A stretch of 64,000 nucleotides of DNA from Pantoea sp. alder81 (lineage in GTDB: Bacteria > Pseudomonadota > Gammaproteobacteria > Enterobacterales > Enterobacteriaceae). A program made the position numbers and the translations under genes. Under the pieces are notes generated by a model, which saw only the letters and a list, made by a program, of their open reading frames with translations, had not been told where the DNA came from and ran no database searches. Below, piece by piece: positions 50,366-59,500 of this stretch; positions within the stretch are counted from its first letter, which is position 1; each line of letters opens with the position of its first letter. Location of the stretch: assembly GCF_020179835.1 (NCBI RefSeq), contig NZ_JAIUDA010000005.1, positions 62,001 to 126,000 on the forward strand. Reading direction: 5' to 3'.

Positions 50366-51679
50366 TCACTTGCCAGACTGCGGATAAGCAAGGGTTTTCA
50401 ACCGATCATTTGGCGGTCGCGAGACGATAATACCAATCACACCGCCTGCAATCAGTGCCACCGCGACCACCAGTAAACCTGAATGATAACTATGGGTCAT
50501 ATCCTTGAGTTTTCCCAGTAACGGCGGCAATCCTAAACCGACAAAGTTGGCGACCGTATTGATAAAGGCGATGGAGGCAGCGGCGGCCACGCCTGCCAGT
50601 TTCTCCGTGGTCACGGCCCAGAAAATCGGCGTCAGCGCAAAATTGAAACCCACGGTCAGGACCAAAAGTAGATAAGCGACCCAGAGATTGGCGGTGAAGA
50701 TTGCCGTCGCCAATGCCAGTCCGGAGAGGATTAACGGCAGGCCTAAATGCCAGCTGCGCTCACGTGTACGGTCAGAGTGTCGGCCATTCAGATACATAAA
50801 CAAGCACGCCATGACGAAAGGCACCGCCGATAGCAGGCTGATCACGAAATTGCTCTGCTCCGCAGCCATGCTTTTGATGATCAGCGGCATAAACAGTGTG
50901 ATGCCGATGGATCCAAACGCCTGCAGAAACCACACCAGACTCAACAGCAGCACTGTTTTATCTTTTAAGGCACTCAACCAGGAATGGTTTTTACCGATCT
51001 CCACGTCAGCGTTGTCTTGCTGCAGACGCTGGTGCAGCCAGGATTTTTGTTGGGGGCTTAACCATGGGGCCTGCTCCGGGGAATCGGGCAGGCGCCATAA
51101 CACCAGACAGCCAAGAATCAGCGCGGGAATACCTTCAAGAGCAAACAACCAACGCCACCCAGCAATATCGGCGATGCCATGCATATTCAATATCGCACCA
51201 GAGACGGGTAAACCAATGATGGATGCGCTGACCGAACCCATGTAGAAAAACGACATGGCCCGTGCGCGATTGCTTTTAGGAAACCAGCAGGCAATGTAAT
51301 AAATAATGCCTGGTGCAAAACCAGCCTCAGCCATCCCTAATAAAAAACGCATCACATAGAGTTGATTGGCGGTGTGAACAAACGCCATACCGGTGCTGAC
51401 GATGCCCCAGGTAATCATAATCCGGGCTATCCAGCGTCGAGCGCCAACCTTGGTCATGATCACATTGCTGGGAATTTCGAACAGAATATATGAGATATAA
51501 AACATCCCCACGCCGAGGCCATACATGCTGGTGGTGAGGCCAAGATCAGCATTCATCTGGAGTGCGGCAATCGATATATTGGTCTTATCGAGATTGGCAA
51601 CGAAATAGCAGATGACAATAAAGGGAATAATTTTGCTATTTAATTGTTTAAGGGTGGAGGCATATAAATCGTTGCTCAT
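50366..51679 (-). CDS. MFS transporter of the anion:cation symporter (tartrate/sugar-acid) type
   Basis: 437 residues with 12 membrane segments and the ACS-family start ICYFVANLDKTNISIAAL, then GVGMFYISYILFEIPSNVIM and RFLLGMAEAGFAPGIIYY. Members import tartrate, hexuronates, phthalate or other organic acids. GAGG lies eight bases before the ATG. The gene stands alone, and its promoter has paired TTGTAnTACA sites of GntR type, so control by a sugar-acid-responsive GntR regulator elsewhere is likely. Confidence 0.88.
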   Translation of the reverse strand: MSNDLYASTLKQLNSKIIPFIVICYFVANLDKTNISIAALQMNADLGLTTSMYGLGVGMFYISYILFEIPSNVIMTKVGARRWIARIMITWGIVSTGMAFVHTANQLYVMRFLLGMAEAGFAPGIIYYIACWFPKSNRARAMSFFYMGSVSASIIGLPVSGAILNMHGIADIAGWRWLFALEGIPALILGCLVLWRLPDSPEQAPWLSPQQKSWLHQRLQQDNADVEIGKNHSWLSALKDKTVLLLSLVWFLQAFGSIGITLFMPLIIKSMAAEQSNFVISLLSAVPFVMACLFMYLNGRHSDRTRERSWHLGLPLILSGLALATAIFTANLWVAYLLLVLTVGFNFALTPIFWAVTTEKLAGVAAAASIAFINTVANFVGLGLPPLLGKLKDMTHSYHSGLLVVAVALIAGGVIGIIVSRPPNDRLKTLAYPQSGK

Positions 51680-51822
51680 GATAGCGACCTCGTGAACGGG
51701 TTGGCCTTTTTCAGACAGCAGTAATACTGCCCGCCAGGCATGCAGGTAAATAAGACGTCATTATTATTTTTATTATTGGCAGGACTAAAAACTGGCGCAG
51801 GATCAAATAACGACACCAGCAT

Positions 51823-51858
51823 CATTGTAGTACAGTAAAAATTAATTGTACTACAATG
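51823..51858. promoter_or_regulatory. Paired GntR-like operators between MFS and autotransporter genes
   Basis: CATTGTAGTACA and TGTACTACAATG form perfect 12-base inverted arms with a 12-base spacer. Each arm is itself nearly palindromic, the right one containing the perfect TTGTA-C-TACAA. This is the form of FadR/GntR-subfamily sites. It lies 144 bases before the MFS start on the minus strand. The remaining gap 51680-52130 shows no gene. Confidence 0.58.
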
Positions 51859-52130
51859 CAGATCACAAAATGAGTGGAAAGGTTAATGTTCACTCTTAGC
51901 TCGATACTGTGAGCGAGGTTAAATTCCTAAAAATGCCTGCCGTAATCTTCTATGCGCAAACTGGTATTACCTTCCCTGACTGGCTACACCTAAAACGTCC
52001 TTGTTACCTCTTTCGCTTCTCTTTGCATCTTTAATGCGACCTTGCTGGCTTGCGTAGCTGCGATGTTATTGCGCAAGACTGAACTTTGAATCGCCAGGCT
52101 TGTTCTGTCTGGCTCATCACGGAGTGGATG

Positions 52131-54101
52131 ATGAAAAAACGTAAATCCGCACTCTCCCTTGCCGCGCTGGCAAGCTTCAGTGCCTTGCTGGCAACACCTT
52201 ATGCTCAGGCGTGGGACAGCTTAACGGTGTTTGGCGATAGCCTGAGCGACGGTGGCAATATCGGGCGATTTACCGCCGACGGCGCGCAGCATCCGCTGTA
52301 CGATGAAATTTTGGCTGCGCATCTGGGTGAAAACCTACAGCCTTCCACTCTGGGTGGCAGCAACTATGCGCAAGGCGGGGCTGTGGCAGTACCTGCACTG
52401 GATCCTGATGTGAATACGCAGAATCAGCTGGCGGCATATCTGCAATCTACTGGTGGACGCGCTGACAGCAACGGCTTGTATATTCATTGGATTGGTGCGA
52501 ACGATATTGCCGCGGCGGTAACCAATCCGCTGACTGCACGTGAAACTATCGGCAATAGTGCAGCCTCTGCGGCGTCGCAGGTCAAAACGTTGCTGGATGC
52601 AGGCGCAGGGGCGGTAATCGTGCCGAACGTTCCGCAGTTGGGACTGACGCCCTATATGGTGCAGATCGTGTTAAGTACGTTAGGAACCTCCGCCATGGTT
52701 GCGGCCTTTCAGTCACTTGATAACGCTGCCACACCGGATGCTGCCGCGCGTCAACAGGCCGTAAAGGATGCCTTCACTGTGGCCGCCGGACAAATTTCGG
52801 GCATCCCCGCAGTGCGTGATGCGCTGGCTCATCAGCTTTACGACGCCTGGCAAACACTGAGCACTCAGGTCACCGCACTTTCTGATGGCTACAACCAGCA
52901 GGAGGAAGCCCAACTGGCGGCGCTTAAGGGCAATATTGTTCGGGTGGATATTGCGGGACTGTTTAGTGAGGTCGTGGCCAATCCAGGGCGTTATGGTTTG
53001 ACTAACACCATTGGCATTGCCTGTCCGGTAGGCACCTCAGCCGATGAATGTCACTCCTCTGATGCAGGCTTTAGCAGCGCACAAGATTATCTGTTTGCCG
53101 ATCGCCTGCATCCCAGCCCTGCAGTGCACGCCATGCTGGCAGATTATATTCAGTCAATCCTTGATGCGCCGGCGCAGGTGGCGGCTCTGTCGCAATCCAC
53201 GCTGCTGATGGCGCGCGACATGCACAATACGCTGGATGGTCATTTGCAACAGCAGCGTCAGCAACCGGCCAGCGTGGGCCAGTTTACGGTGTTTGGCGGT
53301 TATGCAGGACAGCACGTCGATTATCAAGGTGATACCTGGAGCAATGGTGATGCAAACACTACCAATCTGACGTTGGGTATTGGCTATCAGCTGACCGATA
53401 ACTGGCAAACCGGTTTGCTGTTCTCAAACAGCAATCAGCGCATGGATCCCTCATCAAACTATGACTATAAGCTGCGCGGTAATCTGGTGGCGCTTTACAG
53501 TCAGCTCACCCTGTTCGATCAAGGCTGGATCAATGCCGATCTCCACTATGCCGATCTCGATTTCGACAGTATCGAACGTAACATAAACATCGGCCCAGCT
53601 AGCCGGACTGAACAAGGCAGCAGCAGCGGGAAATTACTGGGCATGCGCGTGCAAACCGGCTGGGATTTACCGTTGGGTTCGCACATCACTACCGGCCCGG
53701 TTGCCAGTTATGCACTGGATTATGGTCGTGTTGGCGGCTATCAGGAAAATGGCAATACCAGCACCTCGATGCGCTTCTCAGATCAAACGCTGCACTCGCA
53801 GATCGGTTCAATTGGCTGGCGCATCGATAGCCGGCAGTGGGTGGTCAATCCGTGGGCACAGGTCACTTATAACCATCAGTTTGGTGATACCGACTCCACG
53901 GTACGCGCGGGTCTTAAATCCACCCAAACCTCGTTTGAGCGGACGGTGGAAGCCGGGGATAAGAACTGGCTCGACGTGGCGGTCGGTGCCAATGTGCCGT
54001 TGGGCGATACGGTCAATGCCTTTGCTGGCGTGTCCACCGTAGCCAGAAACAGCGATTACCATCAGGTGACCTGGAACGTCGGGGTGAATGCCACATTTTA
54101 A
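52131..54101 (+). CDS. GDSL esterase/lipase autotransporter (EstA/ApeE-like)
   Basis: 656 residues: signal peptide (KKRKSALSLAALASFSALLA ending TPYAQA), a GDSL esterase domain with FGDSLSDGGN (catalytic Ser), GANDI and DRLHPSPAVH (Asp/His) over about 20-370, and a C-terminal autotransporter beta-barrel of about 270 residues ending in GVNATF, with the usual final Phe. It should be a surface-anchored esterase acting on lipids or acylated glycans. ATG at 52131 has GGAG six bases upstream; TTG at 52086 would spoil the signal peptide. Confidence 0.92.
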   Translation: MKKRKSALSLAALASFSALLATPYAQAWDSLTVFGDSLSDGGNIGRFTADGAQHPLYDEILAAHLGENLQPSTLGGSNYAQGGAVAVPALDPDVNTQNQLAAYLQSTGGRADSNGLYIHWIGANDIAAAVTNPLTARETIGNSAASAASQVKTLLDAGAGAVIVPNVPQLGLTPYMVQIVLSTLGTSAMVAAFQSLDNAATPDAAARQQAVKDAFTVAAGQISGIPAVRDALAHQLYDAWQTLSTQVTALSDGYNQQEEAQLAALKGNIVRVDIAGLFSEVVANPGRYGLTNTIGIACPVGTSADECHSSDAGFSSAQDYLFADRLHPSPAVHAMLADYIQSILDAPAQVAALSQSTLLMARDMHNTLDGHLQQQRQQPASVGQFTVFGGYAGQHVDYQGDTWSNGDANTTNLTLGIGYQLTDNWQTGLLFSNSNQRMDPSSNYDYKLRGNLVALYSQLTLFDQGWINADLHYADLDFDSIERNINIGPASRTEQGSSSGKLLGMRVQTGWDLPLGSHITTGPVASYALDYGRVGGYQENGNTSTSMRFSDQTLHSQIGSIGWRIDSRQWVVNPWAQVTYNHQFGDTDSTVRAGLKSTQTSFERTVEAGDKNWLDVAVGANVPLGDTVNAFAGVSTVARNSDYHQVTWNVGVNATF

Positions 54102-54107
54102 GGTGGA

Positions 54108-54140
54108 GTGCCAGCAAGTCTTGGCTTGCTGGCACCGTTT
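54108..54140 (+). terminator. Rho-independent terminator of the autotransporter gene
   Basis: GTGCCAGCAAG and CTTGCTGGCAC are perfect 11-base arms around TCTTGG, followed by CGTTTTAG, seven bases after the stop. Confidence 0.85.
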
Positions 54141-54444
54141 TAGCTTCACTTAACCTTCACAAATAAGTGAATGAAACAGTTACTGGCTTAAGGTATTCGT
54201 TCGGAATCTTGCGGCAGGCGGTCATTTTTTGCGGCCGCGATAAGCAATAATGTGCCTACGATTATTCTGTAAAATCCCGTCTTACCGCTGCGCTTTCTTT
54301 CTGCAATCATTATCTTGGTTTATCCCACTTAGCGGCGGGATGGAAAACACCTCTAATCACACTGGCACGTATCAACACATTAACTATCAGCTACTTATAC
54401 TGCATGGGGGCAGTTATTTTCTCTTAATATTTAAGGGGTACACC

Positions 54445-56313
54445 ATGGTTAATGCGTCCAGTAACACCACGCCACAAAATGCCGTCAACGCCGCAACGGG
54501 TACTGTTGTTCAGTTAAAAACCATTGATGAATTACGTGCTACCGAACCGACATCCGCAGGGGAAATTGCTTCGGTGCTGGAGTACACCAAAGGCAGCAAA
54601 ATGGGCGGTGGGGTGTTTGTTCATGACGCGACCGATACCACCAGTGAAGACGATGGAGGGATTGTCTTTATCACCGCAGGGAAAAAACGCTGGAAGCGGG
54701 TTATACAGGATTACAGCTCTGTCACCGTGCTGGATTTTGGTGCGATAGCCGATGGCAAGACGGATTGTATTGCGGCCGTCAAACGCATGTATACCTGGTC
54801 ACAGCGTGTGCTGCCTGCTGCCGGCATCCGTTTTACCGCAGGCGTGTTTAGCATGTCCACATTCGACATCTCAAACACAGAGATAAACCGGTTTAAAGTC
54901 TCGGGTGCCAATGTCAATTTTGGCTACTTCCCCACCACCACGTTGGTGTTCAACTGGGATACGCAGCCCCGAGGGCTCCATTTTTTCAAAGTGAATGCGC
55001 GCTATACCGAAATTTCGGGAATTGTGGTTAAGGGGATGAGTTATAAATCCGGCATGGCGGGGAATGGCGATGGTGGCTCAGCAACGAACAGCGTGGGATT
55101 CTTTGCCAACATCATTACCGGCGGTCAGTTTCTGCGCGTGAGCAGTATGGAGTTTCGCTACCTTGGCGGACGAGCACTGGATTTGATCGATACACTCGAT
55201 TGCAAGATCGACCAATTCTACGCCTATGGATGCCAGGAAAGTATCGTCTATGCGCGCTGGTCAGATCGAGAGCAGGGTGCCTGGGATCATTCCACTGCCA
55301 TAGAGTTATCGAACTTCAATCTGCAATATGGTTACACCTAACCGGTGCTGGATTTGCCACGCTGCACGCAATCCTTTATCCGCAATGGTTGGATCGAGCA
55401 TTCTGATTACGCGGGTGATTTAACCAATGGACAATGGGTGCTTGAAGGGCTGGCGATTGAGTCGACCAAAAACCCACTGAAACTGGGTTATTGCCGTGCG
55501 TTGATCATCCAGAAAAGTATTCATAATGAGAGCGCCGGTTTTGATTACAGTACCGAAGGTTTGACTGCCTGGTCATTAATATCAGAAGGCGATCGTGGGG
55601 TGATGGAAATATCAGACTGGGGCGCGGTGATTCAGGGGTCGCTTAACTACGATTATATTACCTCGCAACATCATATGGATAATCGCAGCGATAAAGAGAA
55701 ATGGTTCTATATCGGTGAATTTAATTTCTCTGATGAAGGAACACAAATTCATGTGCGTGTGGTAGGCACATCGCAAATCTTATCTCAGGGTGAAACCCAA
55801 ACCCAATATTCCGGACGAACCCCTGAAGGCGTGGCAAATATTTATCTCCAGGCGCGCAACAATGCCAATACCATTGGCAGCTGGTATGGTGAAGGTTCCT
55901 GCCCGGTGACCAAAGTCCACATCGAGGGCGGCGCAACCCGCACTAAGCTTTACGTCAAACTGGCACAGTATACTGGTTTTGCCACCGCACAGGTAGAAAC
56001 TAATGGCAAAGACCGCTACAGGGCAGGGTTATGTTTTATTTTCCGAAAAAGTTATACCGCTTGTTCTGAAGCCGATGCGCAGAAGTGCGATGCAGCCCCT
56101 GTTGTAGCCTTTGAACAGCACTGGATTGGCAATGATAAAGTGGGGATCGGCTATAACAACGATCAGGAATTACTGTTAAATGGGACGGTTATCACCGGTA
56201 AGGCTGAAGAGTACGAGCCGGGTAAATGGCGTACCCGTCGTTATTTAAAAGTGCGGGTCAATGGTAACGAATGGAGCATTCCTCTAAATAGCGCAACAGA
56301 ACCCTATATTTAA
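54445..56313 (+). pseudogene. AmsF/WceF-like tailspike protein, interrupted by an in-frame TAA
   Basis: Two frames in the same register, 54445-55341 and 55342-56313, join into one 622-residue right-handed beta-helix protein separated only by TAA at 55339-55341 (reading GYT-stop-PVLDLPR). The N-terminus (about 1-95) is a tailspike-head-like domain, followed by a pectate-lyase-3-type helix beginning VTVLDFGAIADGKTD, and a C-terminal beta domain. AmsF in Erwinia and WceF in Pantoea are such proteins, acting on the exopolysaccharide. AGGGG precedes the ATG. The stop leaves a 298-residue truncated product unless read through. The preceding gap 54141-54444 shows no gene. Confidence 0.8.
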
Positions 56314-56335
56314 CTAGGTTTGTTTAAAGGAAAAG

Positions 56336-56366
56336 ATAAAGCTGATCATTGGATGATCAGCTTTAT
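56336..56366. terminator. Bidirectional terminator
   Basis: ATAAAGCTGATCAT and ATGATCAGCTTTAT are perfect 14-base arms around TGG. It lies between the tailspike pseudogene (+) and the last gene of the 9-gene minus operon, whose stop is 17 bases away. A-tracts on the left arm and T-tracts on the right suit termination in both directions. Confidence 0.85.
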
Positions 56367-56382
56367 AGAGTGATCCTAAGAA

Positions 56383-57771
56383 TTAATTCACACCCTGAAT
56401 ATGCACTGCCGGTAACGTCTCCCGCACTTCCCAGCCGCGTAGTTTGCCGGGATTTAATAAATTATAAGGATCGCAGGCGCGTTTCATCGCGACCACATCG
56501 GCGCGGACCATGCCTTGTTTGCCATCTTCAATATGAATCACATGCGGATTATTAATTTTAATACCGTTACTACGGTAAATGTCCATGATCGCATTCAGGC
56601 GTGCTTCCGTGGTGTAACGCACCAGCGGCAATCCGCTGCAGGTCAGTGTGCCGTTCATATCGCGCAGAAACTCAATGTGTGACATCACTTCATCGGATAA
56701 ATGTGTTTCCATCATCAGCGCCTGCTGGTGGTAATTGTCAGCCGCATACGCAGTTTGCAGATAGGTCAGGGTTTTATCGGTCTTTAGCGCCTGTAGCGTG
56801 GTGTGGTTCCAGCAATATTCAATCAGAGAATGGCCGCTGTTCTGACCCTCGGCATAGTGCAAGACGTTGTGTCCCGCATGCTGCACCAACATAGCAGGCA
56901 GCAGGGCATCACTTTCGCAACCCACCACTGAAATCACACCGTGCTTGCCGGCAACTTTGTTATCGGCCAAATCGCTGAAGTAATCCAACACCGGGGCAGC
57001 AAACACCGCGATTTGGCGCTTCACCAGGCCCGGTGAACGCGCCAGCGCATCAGCAAAAGCCATCGCTGCAGCGAAATCGGTGAAGGTATCAAGCCGCTCA
57101 ATCCAGTCGTGGCACGGGGCGAGCGCCAGTTCGATCTCCAGCACAATACCATTACTGCCATAGGCATGATGCAGCAGCAGCGCATCCGGGGCCTGCAAAT
57201 GAATGACACGTGGCGTCTCTTCCATGGTCATCATTTTTACCGACAACACGTTGCCCGGTGCGGCCAACGGCCCGTAATTGATCGATCCTACACCGCCAAA
57301 TCCTCCACCAAACAATCCACCCAGCGTAGCCAGTTTCCAGGTGGATGGCATGCAGCGTAACTCCCAGCCATGCGGGCGAGTATAAGCTTCCAAATCCCCA
57401 AGCCGAATGCCCGCCTGTGCTCGCACCGTGCCTATACCCATCGCTGTAACGGCATTGAGGCGCGTCATATCCACCATCACCCCGCCTTGCAGTGGGATCA
57501 GTTGGCCATAGTTACCGGTGCCACCTCCGCGCAGATTAAGCGGTACGCGGGCTTTGGCGCAGGCGGCGACCACCGCAGCGAGTTCAGTCTCATCGCGCGG
57601 GCGCACTGCCAGTTCGGCAAATTTCTCCTCCAACTGCGGCTTCAGCACCGGACTGAACCAGTGGAAATCACGTGACAGACGTTTAACCTTGGGCGCTTCT
57701 TTAATCCAGTCAAGTTCAGGCAACGCCGCGACCAGCGCCGCCAGTGCAGACTGGCGATCGGAATCAGACAT
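56383..57771 (-). CDS. FAD-binding (PCMH/GlcD-type) oxidoreductase
   Basis: 462 residues of the FAD_binding_4 family. The FAD-pyrophosphate segment is LNLRGGGTGNYGQ, with THGG-like LATLGGLFGGGFGGVGSINYG and the C-terminal DPYNLLNPGKL typical of glycolate and D-lactate dehydrogenases. It is the last gene of the operon, 98 bases after the permease gene, with a hairpin in between. It probably carries out the final oxidation of a 2-hydroxy acid or similar product released by the upstream hydrolases. Confidence 0.85.
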   Translation of the reverse strand: MSDSDRQSALAALVAALPELDWIKEAPKVKRLSRDFHWFSPVLKPQLEEKFAELAVRPRDETELAAVVAACAKARVPLNLRGGGTGNYGQLIPLQGGVMVDMTRLNAVTAMGIGTVRAQAGIRLGDLEAYTRPHGWELRCMPSTWKLATLGGLFGGGFGGVGSINYGPLAAPGNVLSVKMMTMEETPRVIHLQAPDALLLHHAYGSNGIVLEIELALAPCHDWIERLDTFTDFAAAMAFADALARSPGLVKRQIAVFAAPVLDYFSDLADNKVAGKHGVISVVGCESDALLPAMLVQHAGHNVLHYAEGQNSGHSLIEYCWNHTTLQALKTDKTLTYLQTAYAADNYHQQALMMETHLSDEVMSHIEFLRDMNGTLTCSGLPLVRYTTEARLNAIMDIYRSNGIKINNPHVIHIEDGKQGMVRADVVAMKRACDPYNLLNPGKLRGWEVRETLPAVHIQGVN

Positions 57772-57798
57772 GTCGACATCCTATGCATATTTTGGGGA

Positions 57799-57820
57799 GG
57801 GCGGCCAGAAGGCTGCGCCC
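57799..57820 (-). other. Intra-operon hairpin before the FAD oxidoreductase gene
   Basis: GGGCGGCC pairs with GGCTGCGCCC (two-base bulge) around AGAA, in the 98-base gap between permease and oxidoreductase genes. It shares GCGGCCAGAAGG exactly with the hairpin at 12917-12938. It may stabilise or partly terminate the operon message. Confidence 0.45.
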
Positions 57821-57869
57821 TATGAAAATCAGAGCGATGTGCAACGGCAATCATCAGCCGCCACGTCGA

Positions 57870-58667
57870 TTAACCTGGACTCAACTCGCTCTCGTGCCAG
57901 GCGGCCAGCACCCGACGTGTCAGCCACGACATCAAGGCAAACAGCAGGAATCCAGCCAGAGAGATCAGCAGCAGTGCGGCAAACATCAGCGGAATATTAA
58001 GCTGATAGCCGGCCTGCAAAATCTGGTAAGCCAGCCCGGTGTCTGTGCCACCGGTGCCCGCGACAAACTCCGCTACTACGGCACCAATCAACGATAAACC
58101 GCTGGAGATGCGCAACGCGCCAAAGAAGTAGGGCAGCGCTGAAGGAATGCGCAGACGCAACAGAATTTGCATGCGTGATGCATGGTTGAGTTTGAAATAG
58201 CTCAGCAAACCGGGTGAAACGCTGCGTAGACCCTGCGTGGTGTTAGAAATGATCGGGAACACCGCCATCAGTGTGGCGCACACCACCAGGGACAGCGTGG
58301 TGTCTTTCACCCAAATGATGATAAGTGGTGCGATGGCGACAATCGGCGTGACCTGCAGAAAAACGATATAGGGAAACAACGCGGTTTCAATAAAGCGGTT
58401 CTGCACCAGCAGAAAGGCAATGATCGAGCCGATGACAATGGCGACCGTGAAGGAGATCACGGTGATCTTCAGGGTATACAGCAAAGACATAAATAACGTT
58501 GGAAAGTTTTGCACCAGACTTTGCGCGACCACCATCGGTGAAGGCACCAGAAAGGTTGGCACCTTAAAGGTGGTCACCAGAAATTGCCATAACAGCAGCA
58601 TGACAATCGCAACAATTGCCGGGAAAAGCCACTGCTGGAATTTGAAACTGGTGGCGAGTGGTTTCAT
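57870..58667 (-). CDS. ABC transporter permease, SsuC/TauC/NitT type
   Basis: 265 residues with six membrane segments and the EAA-like loop SYFKLNHASRMQILLRLRIPSALPYFFGALRIS (core segments ASRMQILLRLRIP). Members take up nitrate, sulfonates, thiamine-pyrimidine precursors and other small ring compounds. Its ATG overlaps the ATPase TGA by four bases, completing a SBP-ATPase-permease set. Confidence 0.88.
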   Translation of the reverse strand: MKPLATSFKFQQWLFPAIVAIVMLLLWQFLVTTFKVPTFLVPSPMVVAQSLVQNFPTLFMSLLYTLKITVISFTVAIVIGSIIAFLLVQNRFIETALFPYIVFLQVTPIVAIAPLIIIWVKDTTLSLVVCATLMAVFPIISNTTQGLRSVSPGLLSYFKLNHASRMQILLRLRIPSALPYFFGALRISSGLSLIGAVVAEFVAGTGGTDTGLAYQILQAGYQLNIPLMFAALLLISLAGFLLFALMSWLTRRVLAAWHESELSPG

Positions 58668-59500
58668 GATTTGCTCTCCTGACTGGCTGCCAACAAGCCA
58701 CGTTGCAACTGTTGCGCATAGTGGGTGAAGGGCTGGCTGACGCGGAATTCATCGTCGCGCGGCTGAGTGGTTTCAATGCGAATGTCATCCACTACGCGCC
58801 CTGGACGCGCTGCCATCATGATCACCCGCTGCGACAGGAACACCGCTTCCTGAATCGAGTGAGTCACGAACACCACGGTGAGTTTCTGTTCCTGCCATAA
58901 ATCGAGCAGGTCACTGTCGAGTTTGTTGCGCGTAATCTCATCCAGTGCACCAAAGGGTTCATCCATTAACAGCACTTTGGGGCGCGTGACCAGACCGCGC
59001 GCAATCGACACGCGCATCTGCATGCCGCCCGAAAGCTCGCGCGGCAGAACGTGACCAAACTGGCCCAGTCCCACCAGTTCGAGAATCTCTTGTACGCGCG
59101 TATCCGCCTCAGCGCGTGGCACGCCGGCTAAATCCAGCGGCAGGCGCACATTTTTATGCACTGTGCTCCACGGCATCAGCGTGGCTTCCTGGAAAACAAA
59201 AGAGAGCGGAAGATCACGCTGATTTTCACGACGATCGCGGCGAAATAGCATTAATTTGCCGTCGGTCGGCTCAATCAACCCGGCGATCATTTTCAAAAGG
59301 GTGCTTTTGCCACAGCCGGAGGGTCCCAGCAGCGAGACAAATTCACCCTGACGAATGGTGAGATCCACTGGCAGCAGCGCACGTGTGCCATTGGGGTAAA
59401 TTTTCTCCGCTGAAAGCACCTCAATCGCTGGGGGTGCCGCAGGCAGCGGCACCGGTTGGCTATCCGGCTTTCTCAGCGTTAATTTGCTGGCGGTGTTCAT
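58664..59500 (-). CDS. ABC transporter ATP-binding protein, SsuB/TauB/NitT type
   Basis: 278 residues with Walker A GPSGCGKST, signature LSGGMQMR, Walker B VLLMDEPFGALDE and VTHSIQEAVFL, all typical of the nitrate/sulfonate/taurine subfamily. A 25-residue Pro-rich leader precedes the domain. The start overlaps the binding-protein gene end by four bases. Confidence 0.9.
   Translation of the reverse strand: MNTASKLTLRKPDSQPVPLPAAPPAIEVLSAEKIYPNGTRALLPVDLTIRQGEFVSLLGPSGCGKSTLLKMIAGLIEPTDGKLMLFRRDRRENQRDLPLSFVFQEATLMPWSTVHKNVRLPLDLAGVPRAEADTRVQEILELVGLGQFGHVLPRELSGGMQMRVSIARGLVTRPKVLLMDEPFGALDEITRNKLDSDLLDLWQEQKLTVVFVTHSIQEAVFLSQRVIMMAARPGRVVDDIRIETTQPRDDEFRVSQPFTHYAQQLQRGLLAASQESKS

Noticed and set aside
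54250..54444. Upstream extension of the tailspike gene
   Set aside because: The frame is open but the residues do not look like the family; AGGGG before the ATG at 54445 marks the start.
55339..55341. Programmed stop read-through as the explanation for the tailspike TAA
   Set aside because: TAA is the least leaky stop and the following bases CCG do not form a known read-through context; mutation or sequence error is simpler.
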